This document shows positions 7,323 to 16,480 of a stretch of DNA of 40,684 bases, one piece after another. The stretch covers positions 1 through 40,684 of the forward strand of contig CAJTSH010000028.1 in assembly GCA_910578885.1 (NCBI GenBank), read 5' to 3'. The notes beneath the pieces are model-generated. The model was not told the DNA's origin and did not search any database. It worked only from the letters and a program-made list of their open reading frames with translations. Each line of letters starts with the position of its first letter. Positions within the stretch are counted from its first letter, which is position 1. The stretch is from an uncultured Lachnospiraceae bacterium. GTDB taxonomy: Bacteria > Bacillota > Clostridia > Lachnospirales > Lachnospiraceae. The position numbers and the translations under genes are program-made.

Positions 7323-9056
7323 TTACTTTACCTGAAATGATTTCATCTCAAGCGCAGTCTCTTTCCCCTTGACGCAGTCCGCCGAAACCTCGTCTCCTGC
7401 ATTTAGATAAATCAATCCCTCGTTATCCGCAAATTTCGCCTTATAGAGCGCCCCGTCTTCTGCCAAAAGATACACCCACGTATTCCCGTCAATCTCCACA
7501 TAGCGGATTTCCGCAATGACGAACGTATAATTTTCCGTCACAAGATTTTCTTCTTCCTGCTCCTTAACAGAACTCTCCTGCTCATCCTCTTCCACTGTAT
7601 CTGTATCTTCTGCCGTTCCGATAAGCTTCCGGTACTTACGAAAGCAATCATCTAAGGAAGCTGCCGTTGTCACTTTGTTGTACGACTCCACATTTACCAT
7701 CGCATATAATTTCACAATTCCATGTGCATCCTTCAATACCATAACATACGTAGGCTGTCCGTCCACATTGATGAGGGATGGGAAGGAAGCCTGATAGCCC
7801 TTCTCCTGAACCTCTCCTTCCGCAGCAGACATTGCAGAGCTTTCGTCTGCTCCCGCAATCGTATAGGAATGCGCTTCTGCGGTGCGCTCATTTACTAAGA
7901 TAAATCCAATGTTGGAAGCGTCATCATTTACAGAGGTGACGCCGGTATAAATCCAGATGTCCCCATCCTTTGCCACATAGCCGTAATCCGGTGCGTAAGA
8001 ACCATCTTCGTCATCGCCCTGTACGGTTTCCGTTGTCTTCTTGCAGCCCTTTTTGCCAAATACACTGTTCCAGAAACCATTCGAGAGCTTTCCGTTCCAA
8101 TTATACTGCTCGACCAGAAGGTCTCCGTCAAAGACAATATCCACCCACTGCGGAATTTCCGCTACCGGATAATATTCTGCCGCACCGTCTACCGGATTAC
8201 AGATGATTGCTCCCTCAATCGTCTCTCCGCCGAATATACCAATTGTATATTTGTAAACACTTGCCACATAATACGGATTTCCCTCTTCATCCACTTCAAA
8301 ATGCAGATTCCCGAATATCTTCGTCGGATATTTCGCTCTTAAATGTCTCCGCAGATCTTTTGAAAAATAAGCGGATGGCACATAATGCATCCCCTCTTCC
8401 AATGCCACATAATCTGCATTCTGTCCCACCGGGTCTACCTTGACGTAGCCGGGGATTCCATTCTCCTTATTTCCCATGTATTTGAAGAATCCCGCATAGT
8501 CGAGTGCGGACACCTTCACGGGTGACCCCTGATAATCTATCTGTGAATAATTTTCCGAGACATTATACTGGCTTACCACTTCGGATAATCCTCCGATTTC
8601 ACGGTTTCCAAGAAGAATGGCACTGTCCGTATCCATCAGCGCTATTTGAGACAACGCCCGTGCCTGGTCAATATCCTCCGTAAAATCATATTCCTCCGCG
8701 CTCAAAATAGAGGCATAAGCAGAGGCATGGAACATCTTTGCCCCCTGAATCATCATAATAAAGAATACCAGAAACAATATGCCGGAAATTGAAAAAGCTA
8801 TATTTGCGGGCAAAGCATAGCGCCCATAATCCTTAACGTCTGCACTCGTCGCACAGATTCCCATCTGTACCAATCCCAAAAGCCCTGCCGGAAGCCCGCA
8901 GACAAGGATAAGAAACAGCCATAATCCTGAGGAATGGATATTCCATGCCGGAAGCAGCAGATAATACATCAATGCCACCCAGAGTATCCAGAGAACCACA
9001 AGCACTGCTGCGCTTATTACAACTCCTTTTGATTTTCTTTTCTTGTTTTTTCCCAT
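7323..9056 (-). CDS. Uncharacterised membrane protein with large extracytoplasmic domain
   Basis: A 577-aa protein; the start at ATG 9054-9056 has GAGGA seven bases upstream (an in-frame TTG two codons earlier is less likely). After a basic N-terminus (MGKNKKRKSKG) there are three membrane segments at about residues 10-35, 45-70 and 80-105. A long soluble part of about 470 residues follows, rich in beta-type sequence and aromatic residues. The C-terminal 80 residues follow an acidic linker (TVEEDEQESSVKEQEEE) and look like a small OB-like beta domain (YVEIDGNTWVYLLAEDG). I recognise no catalytic motif and no named family. It lies 71 bp upstream of the InlB-repeat/amidase genes on the same strand, so an envelope role is possible but unproven. 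Confidence 0.75.
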   Translation of the reverse strand: MGKNKKRKSKGVVISAAVLVVLWILWVALMYYLLLPAWNIHSSGLWLFLILVCGLPAGLLGLVQMGICATSADVKDYGRYALPANIAFSISGILFLVFFIMMIQGAKMFHASAYASILSAEEYDFTEDIDQARALSQIALMDTDSAILLGNREIGGLSEVVSQYNVSENYSQIDYQGSPVKVSALDYAGFFKYMGNKENGIPGYVKVDPVGQNADYVALEEGMHYVPSAYFSKDLRRHLRAKYPTKIFGNLHFEVDEEGNPYYVASVYKYTIGIFGGETIEGAIICNPVDGAAEYYPVAEIPQWVDIVFDGDLLVEQYNWNGKLSNGFWNSVFGKKGCKKTTETVQGDDEDGSYAPDYGYVAKDGDIWIYTGVTSVNDDASNIGFILVNERTAEAHSYTIAGADESSAMSAAEGEVQEKGYQASFPSLINVDGQPTYVMVLKDAHGIVKLYAMVNVESYNKVTTAASLDDCFRKYRKLIGTAEDTDTVEEDEQESSVKEQEEENLVTENYTFVIAEIRYVEIDGNTWVYLLAEDGALYKAKFADNEGLIYLNAGDEVSADCVKGKETALEMKSFQVK

Positions 9057-9184
9057 AAGCAATCCTCTTCACTTTCCTGATATTTATAAAACATTCTGCC
9101 ATATATTTGTTTGTATTATTACAATAATACAATATAATATTTTCCAAAAGTTTGCAAGTGTTTTTTCTCTTTTTATAAACTTTG

Positions 9185-9193
9185 TGCTATACT
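9185..9193 (+). promoter_or_regulatory. Extended -10 promoter of the PHP-domain gene
   Basis: TGC-TATACT (TATACT at 9188-9193) about 55 bp before the start. The -35 region (TTCTCT) is poor, so the extended -10 would carry the promoter. Confidence 0.5.
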
Positions 9194-9249
9194 ATCCATT
9201 AGACGAAACAAAAACACTCAATTTTTATATAAAACAGCGAGGTTAACCT

Positions 9250-10110
9250 ATGTACACAAAACCGATTGATTTACACGTTCATTCCACTTGTTCCGATGGA
9301 ACCTATACTCCTACTGAATTGATTTCTCTTGCAAGCGATGCCGGTTTAAGCGCAATTGCCCTTACCGACCATGACAGCATTGCAGGAATTCAAGAGGCAG
9401 TTCAAGCTGCATCACACACCGATATTGAAATTATACCGGGCGTAGAGCTTTCCTGCGATTATGACGGGCAGGAAGTTCATATGCTTGGTCTCTATATCCG
9501 TCCGGACGATGAGGAATTTTCCGCAAAGCTGGAAGAATTCGGACGCGTCCGGGAATCCAGAAATAAACATATGGTAGAACTTTTAGCCGAAGAAGGGCTT
9601 GACATTACCTACGAAAAACTCATAGCTGCCAACCCGGACAGCGTCATCACCCGCGGAAATATCGCAAGATATCTGGTCGAGAACGGCTGTGTAAAAGACC
9701 GCTCCACTGCCTTTTCCAAATATTTGGGAGATGACTGCTGCTGTTTCGTTCCCAGACCAAAGATTTCTCCCACAGAGGCGATCACGTTGATTCATCAGGC
9801 GGGCGGGCTTGCGTTTCTGGCTCATCCCCTGCTCTACCATATGAATCTCGAATCCTTGACAGAACTGCTTACCAAGCTGAAAACTAACGGACTGGACGGC
9901 TTAGAGGCTGTCTATTCCACCTATCAGCCCGGAGATGAGCGCAACATGAAAAAGCTTGCCGAAGAGCTGGACTTACTGATTTCCGGCGGCTCCGACTTCC
10001 ACGGAAGCAATAAACCGCATATCCGGCTCGGCGTCGGAATGGGGTGGCTGTATGTCCCCTACGAAATCCTCACTAGGATTCAGGATGCCAAGACCCAAGC
10101 CAAACGTTGA
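9250..10110 (+). CDS. PHP-domain metal-dependent phosphoesterase (YciV/RNase AM-like)
   Basis: A 286-aa single-domain PHP protein. Metal ligands expected of the family are all present: DLHVHSTCSD (His9, His11, Asp16), TDHD (Asp40, His41), PGVELS (Glu66), LAHPLL (His near residue 197) and SDFHG near residue 257. Full length for the family that removes 3'-phosphate from nucleoside bisphosphates such as pAp and, in E. coli YciV (RNase AM), trims RNA 5' ends. The exact substrate here is inference. It is a single-gene transcript, with a weak AGCGAGG ribosome binding site and a strong hairpin after the stop. Confidence 0.9.
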   Translation: MYTKPIDLHVHSTCSDGTYTPTELISLASDAGLSAIALTDHDSIAGIQEAVQAASHTDIEIIPGVELSCDYDGQEVHMLGLYIRPDDEEFSAKLEEFGRVRESRNKHMVELLAEEGLDITYEKLIAANPDSVITRGNIARYLVENGCVKDRSTAFSKYLGDDCCCFVPRPKISPTEAITLIHQAGGLAFLAHPLLYHMNLESLTELLTKLKTNGLDGLEAVYSTYQPGDERNMKKLAEELDLLISGGSDFHGSNKPHIRLGVGMGWLYVPYEILTRIQDAKTQAKR

Positions 10111-10115
10111 CAGCA

Positions 10116-10171
10116 AAGAAAATGCCATGTGCCGTTCTTCCTGCCCGGAAGTACAGTCATGGCATTTTCTT
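10116..10171. terminator. Bidirectional terminator after the PHP gene
   Basis: A perfect 14-bp stem (AAGAAAATGCCATG at 10116-10129, CATGGCATTTTCTT at 10158-10171) encloses a second small hairpin (CTTCC/GGAAG). A/T-rich stem ends give a U tract in both directions. Its right arm touches the stop codon of the minus-strand small gene, so it can end both convergent transcripts. Confidence 0.75.
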
Positions 10172-10397
10172 ATGCATATTCCCGTTTCCTTACGGTATAA
10201 TCGTAACCTACCGCATCTTTGGTATAACCTGTTGCCTGATACATAATTTCGCCTTTCACCTGTACATCCTTACGGGTTTCCCGCAGAATCTCTTCAAATG
10301 AACTGCTCTTCTTATGTTTTCTTGGCTCTTCTTTTTTCTGTCTCGCTTTACAGTCAACCATTGCTGTTACAAGTATAACCGATGGAACTCTAAACAA
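10170..10397 (-). CDS. Small hypothetical protein
   Basis: About 75 aa: a short hydrophobic start (VPSVILVTAMVDC), a basic lysine-rich stretch (KARQKKEEPRKHKK) and a conserved-looking tail (SFEEILRETRKDVQ ... GYTKDAVGYDYTVRKREYA). The tail and the shared terminator suggest a real gene rather than a shadow, since nothing overlaps it. The start is doubtful: TTG 10395-10397 and ATG 10359-10361 both lack a clear ribosome binding site, so the 5' end may be degraded. Function unknown. Confidence 0.5.
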   Translation of the reverse strand: MFRVPSVILVTAMVDCKARQKKEEPRKHKKSSSFEEILRETRKDVQVKGEIMYQATGYTKDAVGYDYTVRKREYA

Positions 10398-10536
10398 TTC
10401 TTCATGTCCGTATGCGGCTTATCCCTCCCTGGATGCATATTTTAACGGTTCCCAAGAATCCTTTCTTGTATTATATATATCGGCATATTTCGTAAAAACT
10501 TTATAATTGGTTATTCCATAATCATTCCTTTAACGC

Positions 10537-10932
10537 TTAATTAGAACAGAATATCATCCAATCTTTTATTTTATTTAGCTTCTGGTCAAAAGTTACAATC
10601 TTTACACCTTTTGCAAGTTTATAGCCATATAAAAGACAATCCACAAAATCAAGCTTTGGCATTTTATCAAAGATATCTAATCCACGAAACAACACATCTG
10701 CATTCAAAATAATCATGTCATTATTTAATTTACGAAAATTATATATGATGTCTTCCCTTGTAACCTGATAAAGTCCTTCTAATACATAGCAAACCTCTGC
10801 CAATACCTCCAATGTTACATAACAATTTTTCCTTTGAATAATAGCCTTTACCTGTTGGAATTGTTCTTCGTTATCTTGCAATAAAAATCTCAATACTGCG
10901 TTAGCATCCAATATGCAATCATTTTTCTGCAT
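10537..10932 (-). CDS. PIN-domain toxin (VapC-like ribonuclease)
   Basis: A 131-aa single-domain protein with PIN-type acidic residues: ILDANAVLRFL (Asp9), Glu in the VTLEVLAEVCYVL helix, PKLDFVDCLLYG and IVTFDQKL. PIN toxins are Mg-dependent endoribonucleases that cut tRNA or rRNA when freed from their antitoxin. The gene overlaps the preceding small gene by 14 bp on the same strand, the standard layout of a type II pair. Target RNA unknown. Confidence 0.87.
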   Translation of the reverse strand: MQKNDCILDANAVLRFLLQDNEEQFQQVKAIIQRKNCYVTLEVLAEVCYVLEGLYQVTREDIIYNFRKLNNDMIILNADVLFRGLDIFDKMPKLDFVDCLLYGYKLAKGVKIVTFDQKLNKIKDWMIFCSN

Positions 10933-11131
10933 GTTTTTTTATCGCCGCCTTTCTCCATGCGTCCTTTTCCTGTTCAGCCAGAGATGAATTTGCATATTTG
11001 TGAAGTCCTCCTGCAGCTGACTCTCCTAAATCTGTTTCACTTTCTATCGGAATAACAATAACTTTTTGATTCATTTGTAAAGGCTCATCCACACGAACTA
11101 CTGTTCCATCATAATATCCAATCATAGACAT
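10919..11131 (-). CDS. Antitoxin of the PIN toxin
   Basis: A 70-aa protein. ATG 11129-11131 is chosen because AAGGCGGTGG lies just before it; a longer frame to 11185 has no such signal. The N-terminal half is beta-type (YYDGTVVRVDEPLQMNQKVIV), resembling the small antitoxins that pair with VapC. The C-terminal half is helical and charged (LAEQEKDAWRKAAIKKHAEK), as expected of the toxin-wrapping tail. It precedes and overlaps the PIN gene by 14 bp. Such antitoxins usually bind their own promoter; I see no clear operator. Confidence 0.8.
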   Translation of the reverse strand: MSMIGYYDGTVVRVDEPLQMNQKVIVIPIESETDLGESAAGGLHKYANSSLAEQEKDAWRKAAIKKHAEK

Positions 11132-11224
11132 ATTTCCACCGCCTTTCTTATTTTCAATCATAACATTAGATACCATACCCCGCAACAGATATTTTTATCA
11201 GACAATATCTCTTTTTTACGGTAT

Positions 11225-11255
11225 TGCAAAAGAGCTATCCATTATAAGATAGCCC
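11225..11255 (-). terminator. Terminator downstream of ppk
   Basis: On the minus strand GGGCTATC - TTATAAT - GGATAGCTC is followed by TTTT, about 65 bp after the ppk stop. Confidence 0.6.
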
Positions 11256-11318
11256 TTTCACAAACATTCATAAATCTATATCTGACATTCTAAAATAACT
11301 TTAACATTACTTTAAGCA

Positions 11319-13535
11319 TCAGGTAAGCGGCTCCGCCGGTTTGAACACCCGGTCTTTAAAGACATCTGCCTTTTTGGGTGCGGCATCTCTTGCTTCCTGA
11401 CAGAACTGCTCTTGGGAATTAACCAGCACCTTTCCGCGCTTGTCAATCTTCTCATACGTGCCGTCGGAATTTAACACATGCGCCTTGGTATTATCCGCAA
11501 GTTCTACATCTAAAATGTGTTTCACGCTCTTTTTCAGCCGCTCATCCTCCACCGGGAAGATGATTTCTACGCGCCGGTCTAAGTTTCTTGGCATCCAATC
11601 CGCACTTCCCATATAGATTTCTTCCATGCCATCGTTGTAGAAATAGAAAATCCTGCTGTGCTCCAGGAAATTACCTACAATAGAACGAACATGAATATTT
11701 TCACTGATTCCCGGAATTCCAACTTTCAGGCAGCAGATGCCGCGGATCACCAGTTCAATCTTCACTCCCGCCGCAGACGCCTCATATAATGCCGCAATAA
11801 TTCCTGCATCACATAAGGAATTCATTTTCGCAACAATCTTTGCATGTTTTCCCTCAAGCGCATTCTTTGTTTCCCTGCCAATCAGGCGCAGGAATTTATT
11901 CCGCAGCCAGATAGGCGCAACCACCAGACGGTTCCATGACAAGGGCTCCGAATAACCGGACAGCATGTTAAAGACAGCCGTTGCATCCTCTCCAATCACT
12001 TCCGAGCAGGTAAACATTCCGCAGTCAGTATAGAGCTTCGCCGTAGAATCGTTGTAATTACCGGTTCCAAGATGAACGTATCGGCAGATTCCGCCTTCCT
12101 CTCTCCGAACCACAAGTGCAATCTTGCTGTGCGTCTTTAACCCCACCAGACCATAGATAACGTGACAGCCCGCCTTTTCTAATTTCTTTGCCCATACAAT
12201 ATTATTCTCTTCATCAAACCTTGCCTTTAGCTCTACCAGTACCGACACCTGCTTGCCATTTTCCGCCGCCTGCGCCAAAGAGGCAATAATCGGAGAATTG
12301 CCGCTGACACGGTAAAGTGTCTGCTTGATTGCAAGGACATCCGGATCCTTCGCAGCCTGACGGATGAAATCAACCACCGGATCGAAAGTCTGATACGGAT
12401 GATGCAGCAATATATCTCCCTTTTTGATTTCATCAAAGATATTTTCTCCCGGTACGATTTCTTTTACCTTCTGCGGCGTATATGATGCATAGCGAAGATG
12501 GTCGCAGCCCTCCAAGCCATACATCTTCATCAGATAAGTCAGATCAATCGGTCCGTTTATCTTATAAATATCTTCTTCCGTTGCAATATGAAATTCCTCA
12601 ACCAAAAAATTCAGCAGCCGCTTATCAATCCGGTCCTCGACCTCTAGCCGGATGACCTCTCCCCACTGACGTCTCTTCAACTGCTTTTCGATTTCCTTCA
12701 GCAGATCCTCCGCCTCATCCTCGTCAATGCTTAAGTCCGCATTCCGCATAATCCGGTATGGATATGCGCAAATCACATCATAATTCAAATAGAGCTTGGA
12801 AATATTCCGCTCAATCATCTGCTCTAACAGAATAAACGTGTGCTCTCCCTCTTCTTTGGATGGAATTGCAATCAGTCTCGGCAATACGGAAGGTACCTGT
12901 ACAGTTGCAAATTCAACGGCGGATTTTTCCTTTTTCCCTTTCTTTTCCTTCTTCTCTTTCTTCTCTTGCGGTTCATTCTCGGATAATCCGTCTATTTCTT
13001 TGGAATGCGCGTCCTTCTTTTTCGACAGCAGAGCCAAAATATTCAATGTCTTATTTCGTATCAGTGGAAACGGACGGGAGGCGTCCACCGCCATCGGCGT
13101 AAGTACCGGATACACATTTTCCTCAAAATAGGTATCTACAAACTTCGCCTGCTCCTCAGTCAATTCCTCGTAAGCATCGATAATATAGATTCCCTGTGCA
13201 TGCAGCAGCGGAAGCAGAGAACGGTTATAGGTAGAATACTGTAATTCCACCAGTTCTCTGGTCGCCACATTGATTTTCGTCAACTGCTCTGCGGCAGTCA
13301 TGCCTGCAATATCCCTCTTTTTATATTCTGCGTGTACCATGTCCTTTAGGGACGCCACTCTTACCATAAAAAATTCATCCAGATTTGATGATGTAATACT
13401 AACGAACTTCAAGCGCTCTAACAGCGGAATAGATTTATCCCTTGCCTCACTCAATACACGGTTATTAAATTTCAGCCAGCTCAATTCACGGTTCTCATAA
13501 TGCTGGGGATTCGTAAAATCTTTTGCTTTCTCCAT
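11319..13535 (-). CDS. ppk1: Polyphosphate kinase 1
   Basis: A 738-aa PPK1 that reversibly moves the terminal phosphate of ATP onto polyphosphate chains. The N-terminal domain begins NRELSWLKFNNRVLSEA, and the phospholipase D-like core carries the active-site histidines: His469 in GLKTHSK (equivalent to E. coli His435), His488 in YVHLGTGNYN and the histidine in LEHSRIFYF (equivalent to His592). It is longer than E. coli PPK because of an extra lysine/glutamate-rich loop at about residues 172-206 (runs of KKEKK). It starts 17 bp after ppx, so the polymer-making and polymer-degrading genes are co-transcribed. Confidence 0.97.
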   Translation of the reverse strand: MEKAKDFTNPQHYENRELSWLKFNNRVLSEARDKSIPLLERLKFVSITSSNLDEFFMVRVASLKDMVHAEYKKRDIAGMTAAEQLTKINVATRELVELQYSTYNRSLLPLLHAQGIYIIDAYEELTEEQAKFVDTYFEENVYPVLTPMAVDASRPFPLIRNKTLNILALLSKKKDAHSKEIDGLSENEPQEKKEKKEKKGKKEKSAVEFATVQVPSVLPRLIAIPSKEEGEHTFILLEQMIERNISKLYLNYDVICAYPYRIMRNADLSIDEDEAEDLLKEIEKQLKRRQWGEVIRLEVEDRIDKRLLNFLVEEFHIATEEDIYKINGPIDLTYLMKMYGLEGCDHLRYASYTPQKVKEIVPGENIFDEIKKGDILLHHPYQTFDPVVDFIRQAAKDPDVLAIKQTLYRVSGNSPIIASLAQAAENGKQVSVLVELKARFDEENNIVWAKKLEKAGCHVIYGLVGLKTHSKIALVVRREEGGICRYVHLGTGNYNDSTAKLYTDCGMFTCSEVIGEDATAVFNMLSGYSEPLSWNRLVVAPIWLRNKFLRLIGRETKNALEGKHAKIVAKMNSLCDAGIIAALYEASAAGVKIELVIRGICCLKVGIPGISENIHVRSIVGNFLEHSRIFYFYNDGMEEIYMGSADWMPRNLDRRVEIIFPVEDERLKKSVKHILDVELADNTKAHVLNSDGTYEKIDKRGKVLVNSQEQFCQEARDAAPKKADVFKDRVFKPAEPLT

Positions 13536-13552
13536 ATGTTCTTCTCCTCCAC

Positions 13553-15076
13553 TTAATATACACGTTTTTCTTTGATGACTGGTTTAATACTGAATACTTC
13601 CTCAAAGAACTCTGATCTCGATGCAAAGAGTCCCTTTTCTAAAATCATTTCATCTGCGGATTCTATCGTAATTACCAGCTTTTTGCCGGTAAGATTAATC
13701 TTTACATTTTTAAACTTCTGCTTATGGCTTCGATCCATCGCATTGCTGACTCTCAAAATTGCCGCCAGCTTCGCAACGATCATATATTCCTCTTTATCCA
13801 GAGTATCCGCCACCTCTTCATAAGTATCTAACGGCATGGAATTGTACAAAACAATTCGGGCAACAATCTCGCGTTCCAGATGAGTCAGCCCGATAATCTC
13901 GGACGCCATAATAATATTATAAGAGCTTTTTGCGCCGTTCACCATACTGACATATTTCCCGCAGTCGTGCAAAATAGCAGCAGTCTTTAACAAAAGCCGC
14001 TCTCTCTTTCCCAGACCATGCACCTTTTTCATCGCATCGAAAAGCAGGGCTGCCATATCCGTCAATGCGTTTATATGAGGTTCATAGCCCCAGTAACGCT
14101 TCGCCATATTTCTTGCTGCTGAAAGCACATCCCCCTCAAAATCGCGTGTCGCCTTTACAATATTATTCTTCTGTGCATAATCATAGGCAATTCCATCGTT
14201 AATACTGATTCCCGGCACGTATATTTCAGATGCGCCCAGCTCCTCCACCGCACGCTTATAAAGGACAATTGCAGGAACCAGAAGAGGATCGTGGTCATTC
14301 GAGAGATTCAGCTTGTCTGCAATATCCTCTACATTTTTGCGGTTCATCTTCTCCATAAAACTTATAAATCGCTCTGTTTTCACGGTCAATGCGCGGTTCT
14401 TTTCCAACTGCTTCATCACCTCAACGATATAATCCCCCATCAGAATCACATATTCAATTTTCTTATCTTGTAAATGCAGCGCCTTAAAAACTTCCAGCTC
14501 CTTATCCACCAGCTCCTGTATCTGTTTCTCCACATGGACAACCGACTGCTCAATGGCGGATAACTTCTCATGGACACGCATTGTTCCCAGCATCAGATGC
14601 TGGGTGGTCACTACATTTCCCTTCACAAACAATGTAATCTGAATGCTTCCGCCGCCTACATCTACGACTGCTGCGCCCTTTTTCGTCATTTCATCAAATT
14701 CTTTGTGGGAAGCGACTACCTTATAACTGATAAACCGCTGTTCGGAATTGCTTAACACTTCTACCTTTAGTCCGGTGCGCAGCTCTATCTGGTTGAGTAA
14801 GAACATCTCGTTCCCTGCATCCCGAAGCGCCTGTCCGCCGTAGACACGGTAATCGTCCACCTTATATCCCCGCATGATCTCGGTAAATTCTTTCAAAACG
14901 TCGCACATCTCGTCTGCCAGTTTATAACCGATATGTCCTTTGCCGTAGACATCCTTCCCCAGTTCAATCCTGTGGCGGATAAAGTCAATTTCCCGGATAT
15001 CCTTTCTGGCCGCCAGTTCAAAAATTTTTAGGCTGAGTTCATAAGTGCCAATGTAAATTGCCGCAAAAATCTTCAT
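13553..15076 (-). CDS. ppx: Ppx/GppA-family exopolyphosphatase with C-terminal HD domain
   Basis: A 507-aa protein of the ASKHA fold. The phosphate-binding loops are visible: AAIYIGTYELSLKI at the N-terminus, where family members usually have DIGS/N, and VVDVGGGSIQIT near residue 140. The C-terminal third is an HD-type domain (AAILHDCGKYV, then LTHLEREIVARI), as in the long Ppx form. Expected activity: release of phosphate from polyphosphate ends, or pppGpp hydrolysis. The atypical first loop (YIGTYE) is worth noting. It is followed by ppk1 after 17 bp and preceded by the DUF815 gene with an 88-bp gap. Confidence 0.9.
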   Translation of the reverse strand: MKIFAAIYIGTYELSLKIFELAARKDIREIDFIRHRIELGKDVYGKGHIGYKLADEMCDVLKEFTEIMRGYKVDDYRVYGGQALRDAGNEMFLLNQIELRTGLKVEVLSNSEQRFISYKVVASHKEFDEMTKKGAAVVDVGGGSIQITLFVKGNVVTTQHLMLGTMRVHEKLSAIEQSVVHVEKQIQELVDKELEVFKALHLQDKKIEYVILMGDYIVEVMKQLEKNRALTVKTERFISFMEKMNRKNVEDIADKLNLSNDHDPLLVPAIVLYKRAVEELGASEIYVPGISINDGIAYDYAQKNNIVKATRDFEGDVLSAARNMAKRYWGYEPHINALTDMAALLFDAMKKVHGLGKRERLLLKTAAILHDCGKYVSMVNGAKSSYNIIMASEIIGLTHLEREIVARIVLYNSMPLDTYEEVADTLDKEEYMIVAKLAAILRVSNAMDRSHKQKFKNVKINLTGKKLVITIESADEMILEKGLFASRSEFFEEVFSIKPVIKEKRVY

Positions 15077-15164
15077 ACGCTTTTTTCCTTTCTGTTATTA
15101 TCTATTCAGAACCCTATACCACAGATGTGCCGGAAGAGCAGTCGCACGCCCCTAAAAAGTTTCG

Positions 15165-16463
15165 TCAGTCCTGCTTCCCGAGCAGATAATTGATAAACTG
15201 CTGTGCCGTTCTTCCCGACAGTCCTCCGTGGCTCAATTCCCACTTATTCGCTTCTGCAAGCAGCACATCTTCCGCAAGAGCTACATTCTGCCGTTTTGCC
15301 AAAGTTTTCACAATCTCTTGGAATTCCTTTTTATTCGGCGCTCCGAAATAGATGCTTACGCCGAATCTTGCCACCAATGACAGCTTCTCCTGTACCGTAT
15401 CTGACGTGTGCATATCCTCCCGGATTTCTTCCTTATCGGAGAAATTTTCACGAATCAGATGGCGGCGGTTGGAAGTCGCATAAATCAGTACATTTTCCGG
15501 CTTCTTTTCCAATCCGCCTTCAATCACTGCCTTTAAATACTTATACTCTATCTCAAATTCCTCAAAGGATAAATCGTCCATGTAAATAATAAACTTATAG
15601 TTGCGGTTCTTAATCAGTGAAATAATCGCATGTAAATCTTGAAACTGATGCTTATAAACTTCAATCAGCCGAAGCCCATCCTCATAATACGTATTTGCAA
15701 TTGCCTTGATGCTGGTAGATTTCCCGGTTCCGGCGTCTCCAAACAAGAGACAGTTATTCGCCTCCCTGCCTCCGACGAAGGCCTCTGTATTATCCACCAG
15801 CTTCTTCTTGGCTATCTCATAGCCGACAAGATCGTCCAGCTTTACATGTGCGATTCTTGTGACCGGTTCTAAATCCGCTGCTCCGTCCGTATTGTGAACA
15901 ATCCGAAACGCTTTGTGCAGTCCTAATTTCCCGACCCCGAAATCCCGGTAAAATTCTGTTACTACCGATTTAAATTCCTCCACGCTTTCCGTCTCTTTTA
16001 GATGAACGGCAAGCGCGCAGATACGGTCCCTGATTCGCTGGTTAAAGACCTTGCTTCCTCCGTTGATACTGGTAAAATCCTCAATAAAACAAGTATCTTC
16101 TACATGAAGTTCCGTAAACAACCCTTTAAAATTAAAATCAAACAGCTCCTTTAGCACTGTGAAATCGTGGAGCGCCACCTGATTGATGCTTCCTTCCACC
16201 TCACCCTTCATCTCACATGCCGTACTATACGCATTCTCATGATTCACCATGAGAAATGCCAGATAGCAATGCCAAAGATTGCCTTCAAAGCCATGACTGA
16301 CAGACAATTCCATCAATTGATTCATGCATTCAAAATACAAAGCCCGGATATCATCCCGGTTATAAAAATCATTCTCATAGTTCTCCATCAGCCATGTAAA
16401 GTCCTGGAACAGCTTCCCGTTTTCAAAACCCTTATAAAGTATCAATTCTTTTGTGCTCTTCAT
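15165..16463 (-). CDS. DUF815-family AAA ATPase
   Basis: A 432-aa protein with a non-conserved helical N-terminal part (about 1-190) and an AAA-type ATPase domain. The domain has LLFGDAGTGKSTS (Walker A, about residues 238-250), FIIYMDDLSFEEFE (Walker B) and YATSNRRHL (sensor 1), the arrangement found in DUF815 proteins. Its biochemical role is not established. It starts 17 bp after pheA and is followed by ppx, so it belongs to the same transcript; that does not by itself link it to phenylalanine or polyphosphate metabolism. Confidence 0.9.
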   Translation of the reverse strand: MKSTKELILYKGFENGKLFQDFTWLMENYENDFYNRDDIRALYFECMNQLMELSVSHGFEGNLWHCYLAFLMVNHENAYSTACEMKGEVEGSINQVALHDFTVLKELFDFNFKGLFTELHVEDTCFIEDFTSINGGSKVFNQRIRDRICALAVHLKETESVEEFKSVVTEFYRDFGVGKLGLHKAFRIVHNTDGAADLEPVTRIAHVKLDDLVGYEIAKKKLVDNTEAFVGGREANNCLLFGDAGTGKSTSIKAIANTYYEDGLRLIEVYKHQFQDLHAIISLIKNRNYKFIIYMDDLSFEEFEIEYKYLKAVIEGGLEKKPENVLIYATSNRRHLIRENFSDKEEIREDMHTSDTVQEKLSLVARFGVSIYFGAPNKKEFQEIVKTLAKRQNVALAEDVLLAEANKWELSHGGLSGRTAQQFINYLLGKQD

Positions 16464-16480
16464 GATGTCACCTTCTATTT

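Noticed and set aside
12796..13131. Plus-strand frames opposite the lysine-rich part of ppk1
   Set aside because: They are Phe/Ser-rich antisense translations of the lysine-rich loop, with no start signals.
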